DNA from: Glycocaulis abyssi
GTDB lineage: Bacteria; Pseudomonadota; Alphaproteobacteria; Caulobacterales; Maricaulaceae
Direction: 5' to 3'
Length of the DNA: 64,000 nucleotides
Assembly: GCF_041429775.1 (NCBI RefSeq)
Contig: NZ_CP163421.1
Coordinates: 434,001-498,000 of the forward strand
The notes beneath the pieces were generated by a model. The model had not been told where the DNA came from and did no database searches. It saw only the letters and a program-made list of their open reading frames with translations. The translations under genes were made by a program, and so were the position numbers. Positions 30,236 to 38,681 of the stretch are shown here, in pieces. The first letter of the stretch is position 1, and every line of letters begins with the position of its first letter.

Positions 30236-30532
30236 TTACGCCAGTTCGGGCGGAAGCTGGCGGGCGTGAAGGATACGTAACACGCGCAAGCTGTTGCCTG
30301 GTTGGACCATGTAGACGATGCGATGAGATCTGATGGACCGGATCCGCACCCGAGTGCCGGACCAGGCATAAGCTGGCGCGGAATCGGGAAAGGCCAAGAG
30401 TAGTTTCAGCCCGTCATCCAGCGCCTGCAAATATCGGCGCGCCGCACTCATTCCGAACTCCATGGCGCCGAAATAGGCGATTTCGTCCAGGTCAGAGAGT
30501 GCTGCTGAGGAAAACTCAATCCGGCGCGCCAT
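30236..30532 (-). CDS. parE: ParE/RelE family toxin
   Basis: 98 residues with the ParE fold: 'RRIEFSSAALSDLDEIAYF', 'ALDDGLKLLLAFPDSAP' and 'RSHRIVYMVQPGNSLRVLRILHARQ'. ParE toxins inhibit DNA gyrase, RelE relatives cut mRNA; the C-terminal 'ILHARQ' suits ParE better. It overlaps the end of parD by 17 bases, the usual antitoxin-toxin order. Confidence 0.88.
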   Translation of the reverse strand: MARRIEFSSAALSDLDEIAYFGAMEFGMSAARRYLQALDDGLKLLLAFPDSAPAYAWSGTRVRIRSIRSHRIVYMVQPGNSLRVLRILHARQLPPELA

Positions 30533-30770
30533 GGGCCTTCGCGCGCCGGAAGGCGTCCTCCTTCACGTCGTCGAATGACTTTTCGCTGACGCCGCTATCA
30601 ATGCCTTCCTGGATGAGGCGCTCGAACTCGGCGCGTTTGCGCCTGTTCTCGTCGTCGCGCCGGATCAGGTCGCGCACATAGTCGCTTGCGCTGGCGTACT
30701 GGCCGGACCCGACCTGCGCATCCACCACCGATTTCAGGGCGTCGGGCAGGGAGATATTCATAGTGGCCAT
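30516..30770 (-). CDS. parD: ParD-type antitoxin
   Basis: 84 residues from ATG 30770 (ATG 30761 also possible). The N-terminal ribbon-helix-helix 'TMNISLPDALKSVVDAQV' and 'YASASDYVRDLIRRDDENR' are typical of ParD/CopG antitoxins; the charged C-terminal half would wrap ParE. The upstream region holds AT-rich palindromes expected of its operator. A GAGGAG ribosome site precedes the start. Confidence 0.9.
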   Translation of the reverse strand: MATMNISLPDALKSVVDAQVGSGQYASASDYVRDLIRRDDENRRKRAEFERLIQEGIDSGVSEKSFDDVKEDAFRRAKAHGAPD

Positions 30771-30800
30771 GGCGGGCGCTCCTCGCTTGTCTGCAGCACG

Positions 30801-30837
30801 ATTGCCAATTTTTGCTAAAAATTGCGCAAAATGCAAT
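30801..30837 (-). promoter_or_regulatory. AT-rich palindromes, probable parDE promoter/operator
   Basis: CAATTTTT-GCT-AAAAATTG is a perfect 8-bp inverted repeat (30806-30824). It is followed by an overlapping TTGCGCAA palindrome (30822-30829) and ATTGC...GCAAT arms (30821-30837). A weak minus-strand promoter (TTGCAT, 17 bases, AAAAAT) overlaps them. This is where a ParD dimer would be expected to repress the operon. Confidence 0.55.
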
Positions 30838-30895
30838 TCTCGCCAGCGTCCGGGGCTAGTGATAGCCTCCTCCCAGGTCAGCCGGGGAGGCAGGC

Positions 30896-31279
30896 ATGAG
30901 TGTTCTGGGTGTAGGCGGTGTGTTCGTGAAATCAGCGGACCCGGAGGCCAGCAAGGCCTGGTATCGCGATGTGCTGGGCATGGAGCTGAACGAGCATGGC
31001 GGCTTCACCTTCCGCCACGGTGAGGCAGCGGCGCGTTATGGCGATGGCGCACGCACCATCTTCGCGCGCTTCAAGGCTGATACAGAGTATTTCCAGCCCT
31101 CTGCCCAGCCCTTCATGATCAATCTTCTGGTGGATGATCTTGATGGTCTGCTGGAGCGCATCAAGGCGAAGGGCGTTGAGCTGATCGGCGAGCCGGAGTC
31201 TTACGATTATGGCCGCTTCGCCTGGATCATGGACCCGGACGGGGTGAAGATCGAGCTCTGGGAGTCGGTGGAGCTTTAG
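30896..31279 (+). CDS. VOC (glyoxalase/bleomycin-resistance) family protein
   Basis: 127 residues forming one vicinal-oxygen-chelate domain: 'GVGGVFVKSADPEASKAWYR', 'ADTEYFQPSAQPFMINLLVDD', and 'YGRFAWIMDPDGVKIELWE'. The C-terminal 'DPDGVKIELWE' carries the usual metal-binding Glu. Substrate unknown. The stop codon overlaps by four bases the stop of the AT-rich gene on the other strand. GGGGAGG precedes the ATG. Confidence 0.85.
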   Translation: MSVLGVGGVFVKSADPEASKAWYRDVLGMELNEHGGFTFRHGEAAARYGDGARTIFARFKADTEYFQPSAQPFMINLLVDDLDGLLERIKAKGVELIGEPESYDYGRFAWIMDPDGVKIELWESVEL

Positions 31280-31779
31280 AGGTTTAGAAAAGCGCCCGTT
31301 AGATAGTTGGGACTCAAAATCGCAATGAGGCCGATCAATAGAGGAATTAAGGGGGCGGCATAAATAAAACAAATGTCAATAAATGACATTAAGTTATCGA
31401 GAGTGCTTTTTAATAAAATTAATTTTGAATTAACACCCTCGTCTCCTGTGTATCCACTGTTATGCCAGTCCTCATCAGATTCTTTTAAATCGAATTGGCT
31501 GTGAAATTTATAGCTTTGGCGGCGAATCTGATTTTCAGCTATTATTGAATAAAGGGATGAATAATAGCGGATGGTGTGCGAAAGACACCAAATGAAAGCT
31601 GCTATCAGCAGGGCAAGTGAAAGTCTCTCGATGCCAGAAGTTGAAATCGAAAAACCATAAATGTTTACATGGTCCCCCGAAATAATTTCGTGTTTTAGCG
31701 CGATGCTGAAAACGGATAACCCGACCAGATAGCGCTGGCTGTTTCTACCACCAGAGCTGAGCTGGGTGTCGTCTTGCAA
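31276..31779 (-). CDS. AT-rich membrane protein of unknown function, after purS
   Basis: 167 residues from TTG 31779, with GGAG about 12 bases upstream, starting 17 bases past the purS stop. Two strong hydrophobic segments ('LSLALLIAAFIWCLSH', about residue 55, and 'DICFIYAAPLIPLLIGLIAIL', about residue 140) flank a polar middle. By base count 31381-31440 has only 15 G/C of 60, far below its neighbours, and codon use is AT-ending, so recent transfer is likely. No family recognised; the alternative is a non-coding AT-rich insert, but the frame is long and intact. Confidence 0.55.
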   Translation of the reverse strand: MQDDTQLSSGGRNSQRYLVGLSVFSIALKHEIISGDHVNIYGFSISTSGIERLSLALLIAAFIWCLSHTIRYYSSLYSIIAENQIRRQSYKFHSQFDLKESDEDWHNSGYTGDEGVNSKLILLKSTLDNLMSFIDICFIYAAPLIPLLIGLIAILSPNYLTGAFLNL

Positions 31780-31795
31780 AGCTCGACACTCCGCC

Positions 31796-32038
31796 CTACG
31801 CGCTCAGTTCGATGTCGTAGTTTTCGATCACCGGATTGGTCAGCAGCTTGTCGCACATGGCCTTCACGCGCTCGCTGGCTTCTTCTGCATCCAGGCTGGA
31901 GAGGTCGAGCTCGATGAGCTTGCCCTGGCGCGCACCGGTCACTTCGTCAAAGCCGAGCGTGCGCAGCGAATTGGCGACGGCGGTCCCTTGCGGGTCCAGC
32001 ACGCCGGGTTTCAGATAGACGTGGATTTTCGCTTTCAT
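31796..32038 (-). CDS. purS: Phosphoribosylformylglycinamidine synthase subunit PurS
   Basis: 80 residues from ATG 32038: 'MKAKIHVYLKPGVLDPQGTA' and 'LGFDEVTGARQGKLIELD' are family signatures. PurS dimers bridge PurQ and PurL in the FGAM synthase complex. It lies 13 bases after purC on the same strand. Confidence 0.96.
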   Translation of the reverse strand: MKAKIHVYLKPGVLDPQGTAVANSLRTLGFDEVTGARQGKLIELDLSSLDAEEASERVKAMCDKLLTNPVIENYDIELSA

Positions 32039-32051
32039 CGTCTCTTTGATC

Positions 32052-32825
32052 CTATTCGCTTTCTTCAGACTCAGTCTGCGCGCCGTTTGCGCTGTCCATC
32101 TCGCGCATGATGCCCAGGCGCCGCGCCACTTCGGCATAGGCTTCGGTCACATTGCCCAGATCGCGGCGGAAGCGGTCCTTGTCCATCTTCTCGTTGGTCG
32201 TCATGTCCCACAGGCGGCAGCAATCCGGGCTGATCTCGTCGGCCAGCACCACGCGCGGCATGTCGTTCTGGTCGTAGAGGCGGCCAAATTCCAGCTTGAA
32301 GTCCACAAGCCGGATGCCGGCACCGGCAAACAGGCCGGAGACGAAATCGTTCACGCGCAGTGCCAGCGCGATCATCTCGTCGATTTCCTGGGGGCTGGCC
32401 CAGTTGAAGGCCGTGATGTGTTCTTCCGACACCAGCGGATCGCCCAGCGCATCATCCTTGAAGTAAAATTCCACGATGGCGCGCGGCAAGGGCTCGCCTT
32501 CCGGGATATTGAAGCGCGTGGAGATGGAGCCGGCGGCGACGTTACGCACGACGACTTCCAGCGGAATGATCTCCACCTCGCGTACCAGCTGCTCGCGCAT
32601 GTTCAGGCGGCGGATGAAGTGCGTCGGCACGCCCATCCGGTTCAGGTGTTCCATGATGAACTCGCTGATCCGGTTATTGAGCACGCCCTTGCCCTCCAGC
32701 GTCGCGCGCTTCTGGGCGTTGAAGGCGGTCGCATCATCCTTGAAATGCTGGATGATCGTGCCCGGTTCCGGGCCCTCATAAAGGATCTTGGCTTTACCTT
32801 CGTAGAGTTTCTTGCGGCGTGACAT
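32052..32825 (-). CDS. purC: SAICAR synthetase (phosphoribosylaminoimidazole-succinocarboxamide synthase)
   Basis: 257 residues from ATG 32825 ('[13 protein letters not shown]'), matching the usual start; an ATG three codons upstream (32834) has a nearer GGAG and cannot be excluded. Motifs '[16 protein letters not shown]', 'VVRNVAAGS' and '[10 protein letters not shown]' identify it. It joins aspartate to CAIR in purine synthesis. First gene of a purC-purS pair. Confidence 0.96.
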   Translation of the reverse strand: MSRRKKLYEGKAKILYEGPEPGTIIQHFKDDATAFNAQKRATLEGKGVLNNRISEFIMEHLNRMGVPTHFIRRLNMREQLVREVEIIPLEVVVRNVAAGSISTRFNIPEGEPLPRAIVEFYFKDDALGDPLVSEEHITAFNWASPQEIDEMIALALRVNDFVSGLFAGAGIRLVDFKLEFGRLYDQNDMPRVVLADEISPDCCRLWDMTTNEKMDKDRFRRDLGNVTEAYAEVARRLGIMREMDSANGAQTESEESE

Positions 32826-32935
32826 GGGGGTCATCGCTCTCCGCTGGGCGTTGGAAAATCGTATCGCTGCGCCATGAGGCCCTTCATGCGCGCGAGTCTT
32901 GGGTGCGGGTCAATCGGTGTCGTGTCAAACGCGAA

Positions 32936-32966
32936 GCGGCCCGTCAATACGGGCCGCCTTTGTTGT
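32936..32966 (+). terminator. Intrinsic terminator on the plus strand with no upstream gene
   Basis: A perfect 9-bp stem GCGGCCCGT / ACGGGCCGC (32936-32944 / 32949-32957) with a 4-base loop is followed by a T-rich tract (CTTTGTTGTT). It lies between divergent purC and the zeta gene, so it would end either an attenuated leader of the zeta gene or a short unannotated RNA. Confidence 0.7.
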
Positions 32967-33097
32967 TCAGGATACGCGCTTGGCCAGGTGCCCGCAATAC
33001 CGGCCTGCAATGCGCTGCAAACGATTGATAAAGCCGCGCTGGCGCGATACCCATGGGATCAAACACTCCCCGTTCCATCTGTTACAGGAAACACCCA

Positions 33098-33418
33098 ATG
33101 TCCGGCTTTGATGATCGCGAAAAGGCTCACGAAAACCGCTATGCGCGCGAGCAGGAGCTGGAATTCAAGGCCGGTGCGCGCCGCAACCGCCTTCTGGGCC
33201 TGTGGGCGGCTGAGAAGCTGGGCCTGGCGGGCGATGACGCTGAAAGCTACGCCAAAGAGGTGATCGCTGCCGATTTCGAGGAAGTGGGCGATGAGGATGT
33301 GTTCCGCAAGGTGCGCAAGGATTTCGATGCCAAGGGCGTCGCGGTCTCCGACATCGAGCTGCGCCACGAGATGACGCGGCTGCTCGATTTGGCCCGCGCG
33401 CAAATTCAGGCCGAGTAG
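33098..33418 (+). CDS. ATP synthase inhibitor zeta subunit (DUF1476)
   Basis: 106 residues from ATG 33098 ('MSGFDDREKAHENRYARE'), preceded by a CAGGAA site. The all-helical DUF1476 signature 'RRNRLLGLWAAEKLGL' and 'EEVGDEDVFRKV' are clear. In Paracoccus and relatives this protein inserts into the F1-ATPase and blocks ATP hydrolysis. Its gene is commonly next to purine genes in alphaproteobacteria. The Fo operon lies 15 kb away in the same window. Confidence 0.9.
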   Translation: MSGFDDREKAHENRYAREQELEFKAGARRNRLLGLWAAEKLGLAGDDAESYAKEVIAADFEEVGDEDVFRKVRKDFDAKGVAVSDIELRHEMTRLLDLARAQIQAE

Positions 33419-33440
33419 GCACGCACGGACCCGTCCGGCG

Positions 33441-34400
33441 TCACCGGCCCGTCTGACAGCTCCAGTTGTCCACGCCCTCGATCCTCGCTGATCGAGAGCC
33501 GTAATCCACGGTGATGCGTGCGTGGCGGAGCACATCCATGCCTAGAAGGATGGCCGGTTCGTCTATCAATCCCAACCGGTCAAAGAAATAGACATCGGAC
33601 ACGGTGATCTGGAAGGTGCCTGCACACAGCTCACTGAGCTGGACGCCACCGAAAAGGTGACGCAATTCACCGCGCGTGACGATGCGGCTGGCCACGCCGT
33701 CAATATTGGCCGCAATGCCAAGACGGGCGGTGCGGTGTTGCCGGACCAGAGCCCTGTTGACGATCGACGCATTGGCCCCGGTATCCACAAACACGCGGAC
33801 CGGATCGGGTACGCCGCGTATCCGGCCCTCGCCAGCGATGAGCCCGTCTTCGAAATGGAGCGTCATACCGGCCATTGAGGCGGTTTGAGGCATCAAGCGA
33901 AGTTCCAAGGCGGGATAATCGAGGACAATGATCTCGTCGCGGAATGCGTTTGAACCCAGAATGCCTGCGGCGCTGAGGACCGTTTCGTCGTGCTCGCGGA
34001 ACACGGCCACTTCGACCGCGCGCGGCCCCAGACCGAAGTCAAGATGGTCGATCACGAAGAGGCCGGTATCGAACGGGCCTGTAACCGCATGCCCGGTCTG
34101 ATCGAAAATTATGTCCCGGTCTGTAATAAGCTGGTTGGCAATCAGGCGCGGCACGCCGGTCTGGTTAGCGCCCGTATCCACGATGAATGGCAGCCGGCAG
34201 GCCTCAGGAGATCCGAGGAAGGAGACAGTCCGGCCAAGTGAGACCTCTATGGTGTAATGATTGTCATGGCCGCGCTGCATGGGGATCGTAACGAGTGCTT
34301 CCTGCACGCCCCTCGCGGTGGCCAACGGCACAGTGTTCGCGACGCCGGAGCAGAAAATTGCCAGCCCGACGCAGAGGGCCAAACCTGATTTTGCCCGCAT
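33441..34400 (-). CDS. Exported aspartic protease-like protein with two retropepsin lobes
   Basis: 319 residues from ATG 34400, preceded by AAGGTGG. A hydrophobic signal (about residues 6-28) predicts export. Two aspartic protease lobes are visible: 'IVDTGANQTG' (Asp75) with 'AGILGSNAFRDEIIVLDY', and 'VFVDTGANAS' (Asp206) with 'ILLGMDVLRHARITVDY'. Each lobe has a full hydrophobic-hydrophobic-Gly motif, so one chain could form an active site like a dimeric retropepsin. Target unknown. Confidence 0.85.
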   Translation of the reverse strand: MRAKSGLALCVGLAIFCSGVANTVPLATARGVQEALVTIPMQRGHDNHYTIEVSLGRTVSFLGSPEACRLPFIVDTGANQTGVPRLIANQLITDRDIIFDQTGHAVTGPFDTGLFVIDHLDFGLGPRAVEVAVFREHDETVLSAAGILGSNAFRDEIIVLDYPALELRLMPQTASMAGMTLHFEDGLIAGEGRIRGVPDPVRVFVDTGANASIVNRALVRQHRTARLGIAANIDGVASRIVTRGELRHLFGGVQLSELCAGTFQITVSDVYFFDRLGLIDEPAILLGMDVLRHARITVDYGSRSARIEGVDNWSCQTGR

Positions 34401-34564
34401 ACAGCCACCTTCCCCCCTCTGGTTGCGGAGCCGCAACCAAGGGAAAATTACCATATTGGCCAGTGGGGTTCAGCCCGGCTCACGCAGCTGTGTTCATGGC
34501 GTGCGCACGCGCGAGAGGCACCAGTCACACCAAAGCAATGGCCGGTCTGGGCGGGTGCAGTCGG

Positions 34565-35068
34565 CTAGCCGCCATCATCATCACGCGCTGGCGGCGCTTT
34601 ACTTCCCAGCACATGGCGTTCCAGCGACACCAGCACTGTAAGCACGATCAGCGCCAGTAAGACGGCGCCGCCGCCTATGCCGAATGCACCGGCACCAAAT
34701 GCCACGCCGACTGCGCCTGACAGCCACAGGGCCGCAGCGGTGGTAACGCCGTGAATATCCTTGCCAGCGCGAATGATGGCACCGGCGGCGATGAAGGCGA
34801 CGCCCGCAGTGACGGCCTCGATGACGCGAACCGGATCGGCCTGGATTCCTGCCTCGTCATCACCCATCGAGATGGCAATCTGGAAAGCCAGCAGGGTAAA
34901 AAGGCAGGCTGCCAACGCCACCAGCATGTTGGTGCGCAGCCCCACGTGCCGGTGCGGGCGCTCGCGCTCGATCCCGATTACGGCGCCTGCGAGCGCCGCC
35001 AGTCCCAGCCGCATCAGGCTCTCCAGCATATCGCCGGGCGGTCCTGCATCGTTGAGCCATTCGGGCAT
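34565..35068 (-). CDS. MgtC/SapB family membrane protein
   Basis: 167 residues from ATG 35068, with GGAGG in good position; a GTG at 35080 is less likely. The N-terminal 'LMRLGLAALAGAVIGIERERP' followed by 'VGLRTNMLVALAACLFTLL' is the MgtC core, and five hydrophobic segments can be seen. The proteins affect Mg2+ homeostasis or inhibit ATP synthase in some pathogens; the role of environmental homologues is uncertain. It sits after purB on the same strand. Confidence 0.88.
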   Translation of the reverse strand: MPEWLNDAGPPGDMLESLMRLGLAALAGAVIGIERERPHRHVGLRTNMLVALAACLFTLLAFQIAISMGDDEAGIQADPVRVIEAVTAGVAFIAAGAIIRAGKDIHGVTTAAALWLSGAVGVAFGAGAFGIGGGAVLLALIVLTVLVSLERHVLGSKAPPARDDDGG

Positions 35069-35119
35069 GTGCTCCTCCACCCTGTTAACGGGCAGAGGGG
35101 GACGAGTGTTCCGGATTGG

Positions 35120-36418
35120 TTACCCGAACACCCGCGCGAAGATCGTGTCGACATGCTTGAGGTGATACGCCTCGTCAAAGCAGGCATCGATTTGCGCCGG
35201 GCTTAGCAGGGCGGTGACTTCGCTGTCGGCTTTGAGGTGATCGGCGAGCCTGCCGCCCTCATCCCAGGTTTTCATGCCATTGCGCTGGACGACGCGATAG
35301 GAGTCCTCGCGGCTGGCCCCGGCCTGGGTCAGTGCCAGCAGTACGCGCTGGGAATTATGGATGCCGCCATGGGCTTCCAGATTCTCCCGGCAGCGGTCGG
35401 CATGCACGATCAGGCCTTCAATCATCGAGGCGGTGCGGTGCAGGGCAAAGTCGAGATGCACGGTGGCGTCCGGCCCGATGCCGCGCTCGACCGATGAGTG
35501 CGAGATATCGCGCTCATGCCACAGGGCAACGTTCTCCATGGCGGGCGTGACGGCGGAGCGCACGAGGCGCGCAAGCCCGGTCAGATTCTCGGTCAGGATC
35601 GGGTTGCGCTTGTGCGGCATGGCCGAGGAGCCCTTCTGCCCCGGCGAGAAGTATTCCTGCGCCTCGCGCACTTCAGAGCGCTGGAGGTGGCGCACCTCCA
35701 CCGCGATGTTCTCGATGGCCGACGCGATCAGGCCCAGCACGGCGAAGAAATTCGCATGCCGGTCGCGCGGGATAACCTGCGTGGAGATGGGTTCGACGGT
35801 GAGGCCCAGCTTCTCGGCGACATGGGCTTCCACCGCCGGGTCGACATTAGCGAACGTGCCGATGGCGCCCGAAATGGCGCAAGTTGCCACTTCCTCGCGC
35901 GCCCGCACCAGACGCTCGCGGTTACGGGCAAACTCGGCATGGAAGCGCGCAAATTTCAGACCCATCGTGGTCGGCTCGGCATGGATGCCGTGACTGCGCC
36001 CGATGCAGACCGTCATCTTGTGCTCCAGCGCGCGCTTTTTCAGCGCCGCCAGCACCCGGTCCATCCCCTCCAGCAGGAGATCGCTGGCGCGGGTCAGCTG
36101 CACGGCAAGGCAGGTGTCGAGCACGTCGGAGCTGGTGAGCCCCTGATGGACGAAGCGGGCCTCCTCGCCCACCAACTCGGAGAGGTGGGTGAGGAAGGCG
36201 ATGACATCGTGCTTCACCTCGCGCTCGATCTCATCAATGCGCGCGACGTCAAACTCCATGTCCTTGGCTTTCCACACGGCCCTGGCGGCAGAGGCAGGGA
36301 CCACGCCCAGCTCTGCCAGCTTGTCGGTGGCGTGCGCCTCGATCTCGAACCAGATGCGGTAGCGGCTCTGCGGGCTCCAGATCGCTTCCATTTCAGGCCG
36401 GGTATAGCGGGGGATCAT
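35120..36418 (-). CDS. purB: Adenylosuccinate lyase
   Basis: 432 residues. The signature 'SSAMPHKRNP' and the fumarase/lyase fold motifs 'THLSELVGEEARFVHQGLTSSD' in parts and 'GRSHGIHAEPTTMGLKFA' are intact. It cleaves SAICAR and adenylosuccinate in purine synthesis. Not in operon with the other purine genes: rnhA lies upstream and an MgtC-like gene downstream on the same strand. Confidence 0.97.
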   Translation of the reverse strand: MIPRYTRPEMEAIWSPQSRYRIWFEIEAHATDKLAELGVVPASAARAVWKAKDMEFDVARIDEIEREVKHDVIAFLTHLSELVGEEARFVHQGLTSSDVLDTCLAVQLTRASDLLLEGMDRVLAALKKRALEHKMTVCIGRSHGIHAEPTTMGLKFARFHAEFARNRERLVRAREEVATCAISGAIGTFANVDPAVEAHVAEKLGLTVEPISTQVIPRDRHANFFAVLGLIASAIENIAVEVRHLQRSEVREAQEYFSPGQKGSSAMPHKRNPILTENLTGLARLVRSAVTPAMENVALWHERDISHSSVERGIGPDATVHLDFALHRTASMIEGLIVHADRCRENLEAHGGIHNSQRVLLALTQAGASREDSYRVVQRNGMKTWDEGGRLADHLKADSEVTALLSPAQIDACFDEAYHLKHVDTIFARVFG

Positions 36419-36479
36419 CAGCGCGCCTCTTTATCCGTCACGGGGGTAGCGCGCTCTGTCGCCCCTCAAGGGCGCAAGG

Positions 36480-36941
36480 TCAAGGGGCGGGGGTGTCCGC
36501 CTCACCCTTCAGCGCCGCAATGCCCGCCCTGGCGAGCGCGTCGGCACGCTCATTGCCCGGATCGCCATTATGGCCCTTCACCCACACCCATTCGATGGAG
36601 TGGCGCTTCGTGGCTTCATCCAGCGCCTGCCAGAGATCGGCATTCTTCACCGGCTTCTTGGCGGCCGTTTTCCAGCCATTCTTCTTCCAGCCATGAATCC
36701 ATTTCGTCACACCGTCGCGCACATAGACACTGTCGGTGACGAGGCGGACATTCGAGGGGCGCTTGAGCGCATTCAGCGCCTCGATGGCGGCTTTGAGCTC
36801 CATGCGGTTATTGGTGCTGTCGGCCTCCCCGCCAAACAGCTCTTTTTCATGGCCCTTCCATTCCAGCAGCGCGCCCCAGCCGCCGGGACCGGGGTTTCCC
36901 GAACACGCGCCGTCTGTGTGGATGGTGATGAGGCTGCTCAC
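36480..36941 (-). CDS. rnhA: Ribonuclease HI
   Basis: 153 residues from GTG 36941. That start forms a GTGA overlap with the stop of the upstream SnoaL-like gene and gives the family N-terminus '[20 protein letters not shown]'. The catalytic acidic residues are visible: Asp in '[10 protein letters not shown]', Glu in '[13 protein letters not shown]', Asp in 'LVTDSVYV' and Asp in 'GNERADALA', with the His loop 'GHNGDPGN'. It degrades RNA in RNA-DNA hybrids. Last of four genes joined by overlapping stop and start codons. Confidence 0.97.
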   Translation of the reverse strand: MSSLITIHTDGACSGNPGPGGWGALLEWKGHEKELFGGEADSTNNRMELKAAIEALNALKRPSNVRLVTDSVYVRDGVTKWIHGWKKNGWKTAAKKPVKNADLWQALDEATKRHSIEWVWVKGHNGDPGNERADALARAGIAALKGEADTPAP

Positions 36942-37312
36942 GCCTTGAGTGCCTGCTCGAGCGGCAGTCCTTGTGCCTCGAAAAAGCTCAGCCGGTCGAA
37001 ATAGCCGCGCTGGTGAAGGATCAGACCGTCCTTGACATGGAAGAACCCGCAACCGCGAAGCCCCAAAGGATCAGACCACTCAAGAATGGCCCACTCCCCG
37101 TCCTCCAACAGATTTTCAATCTGGCAGACCATCTTGGCGCGGGCGAATTCCATTTCGAACAGCGCGCGGATCGCCGCCTTGCCTTCCAGCGGGCCGTACG
37201 CGATCTGATGGTTGACCGCCCCGTCTGCGTAGCACGCCATCAAGGCGTCGATATCGGCCGCGTTGAACGCGTCGACCCAGGCGAGCACGGTCTGTTTCGG
37301 AGATCGGGTCAT
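36938..37312 (-). CDS. SnoaL-like nuclear-transport-factor-2 fold protein
   Basis: 124 residues from ATG 37312, which forms an ATGA overlap with the preceding DUF1801 gene. '[22 protein letters not shown]', '[18 protein letters not shown]' and '[23 protein letters not shown]' match the SnoaL_2 fold (cone-shaped NTF2-like barrel). Such proteins are small-molecule isomerases/hydrolases or binders; nothing defines the ligand. Confidence 0.8.
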   Translation of the reverse strand: MTRSPKQTVLAWVDAFNAADIDALMACYADGAVNHQIAYGPLEGKAAIRALFEMEFARAKMVCQIENLLEDGEWAILEWSDPLGLRGCGFFHVKDGLILHQRGYFDRLSFFEAQGLPLEQALKA

Positions 37313-37737
37313 CGCGCATGCACCGTCCACTGCGTATCAAGGTCTTTCAGGCCTGCCGCGATCAGCTCCCCCAGCACGTTCATATCGATATCGGTGAGGC
37401 GCTTCACATAGAGGCAGGACTTGCCCATGGAATGCTTTCCTAGCCGGTCCAAAATGGCGCTGTAATCGGCGTAACCCGGCATGATATAGATGGAGTGCTG
37501 GGCCTTGCGGGGTGAAAACCCCGTGGCGAAGAAATCGCCTTCACGTCCGCTCTCATAGCGGTAGTGATAGCGGCCATAGCCCACCATGGAGGCGCCCCAC
37601 ATTACTGGTTCGAAGCCGGTGACCTTGCGGAACAGCGCATCTAGCCGACGCGCTTCCTCGCGCTTTGTATCCGGTTCGATGCTGGCAAGGAAGGCCTCAA
37701 CAGACCGCTTTTCCGGCTGGGTCTTGTTCTCGCCCAT
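37309..37737 (-). CDS. DUF1801 domain-containing protein
   Basis: 142 residues from ATG 37737, which shares one base with the ispH stop (TGATG). 'WGASMVGYGRYHYRYESGREGDFF', in parts, and 'YIMPGYADYSAILDRLGKHSMGKSCLYVKRL' (in parts) are the DUF1801/YdhG-like signature. Function is unknown. Tightly coupled to ispH and the SnoaL-like gene. Confidence 0.83.
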   Translation of the reverse strand: MGENKTQPEKRSVEAFLASIEPDTKREEARRLDALFRKVTGFEPVMWGASMVGYGRYHYRYESGREGDFFATGFSPRKAQHSIYIMPGYADYSAILDRLGKHSMGKSCLYVKRLTDIDMNVLGELIAAGLKDLDTQWTVHAR

Positions 37738-38681
37738 CACGCCACCTCGCGTGGCAGTTTGAACACCACGTCCTCGCTGGCGACGCGCACTTCGGCGATG
37801 GTCAGTTTGCGAAAGCCGGCCAGCTGGGTGAGGACGTCCTCGACCAGTTCTTCAGGCGCAGACGCACCCGCGCTGACGCCCAGCGTCTCCACGTCATCAA
37901 ACCAGCTGCGGTCAAGGTCAGCGGCGCTCTGCACAAGGCGGGCATTTTTGGCGCCTGCGCGCTTGGCGACCTCCACCAGCCGCACCGAGTTGGACGAGTT
38001 CGGCGCGCCGACCACCAGCACGAGGTCCGAGCGCGGGGCGAGGGCTTTCACCGCTTCCTGCCGGTTGGTGGTGGCGTAGCAGATATCTTCCTTGTGGGGC
38101 GCGGCCATGGCGGGAAAGCGCGCCTGCAATGCCTCCACAATGGCGGCAGTATCGTCCACCGACAGGGTGGTCTGCGTCACGTAAGCGAGCTTTTGCGGAT
38201 CGCGCGGCGTGAAGCTTTGCGCCTCTTCCACCGTCTCGATCAGGTGGATCGCGCCTTCGGGCAACTGACCCATCGTGCCGATCACTTCAGGGTGTCCGGC
38301 ATGGCCGATCAGCACTATCTCCAGCCCGTTCCTGTGATGGCGGCTCGCTTCCACATGCACTTTGGAAACCAGCGGGCAGGTGGCGTCCACATAGAGCATG
38401 TTGCGGGCCCTGGCCGTCTCCGGCACGCGTTTGGGAACGCCGTGGGCGGAGAAGACGACAGGGCGGTCGTCAGGGCATTCGTCCAGCTCCTTGACGAAGA
38501 CCGCGCCCATGGCTTTGAGCCGGTTCACCACATGCTTGTTGTGGACGATCTCGTGGCGCACATAGACCGGCGCGCCATAGCGCTCCAGCGCGCGCTCCAC
38601 GATCTGGATGGCCCGGTCCACACCGGCGCAGAACCCGCGCGGCGCGGCAAGCAGTATGTGGAGGGGCGGCAACGTGCTCAC
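37737..38681 (-). CDS. ispH: 4-hydroxy-3-methylbut-2-enyl diphosphate reductase
   Basis: 314 residues from GTG 38681, preceded by GAGG at the right distance; a longer TTG start at 38699 is less likely. The three cysteines that hold the [4Fe-4S] cluster are present: '[10 protein letters not shown]' (Cys18), 'VDATCPLV' and '[11 protein letters not shown]'. It makes IPP and DMAPP in the last step of the MEP pathway. First of four genes connected by overlaps: ispH, DUF1801, SnoaL-like, rnhA. Confidence 0.97.
   Translation of the reverse strand: MSTLPPLHILLAAPRGFCAGVDRAIQIVERALERYGAPVYVRHEIVHNKHVVNRLKAMGAVFVKELDECPDDRPVVFSAHGVPKRVPETARARNMLYVDATCPLVSKVHVEASRHHRNGLEIVLIGHAGHPEVIGTMGQLPEGAIHLIETVEEAQSFTPRDPQKLAYVTQTTLSVDDTAAIVEALQARFPAMAAPHKEDICYATTNRQEAVKALAPRSDLVLVVGAPNSSNSVRLVEVAKRAGAKNARLVQSAADLDRSWFDDVETLGVSAGASAPEELVEDVLTQLAGFRKLTIAEVRVASEDVVFKLPREVA

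Noticed and set aside
29032-30369. 445-codon open frame antisense to the exported TraB-like gene
   Set aside because: The plus-strand gene has a signal peptide, ribosome site and family motifs; the antisense product has none.
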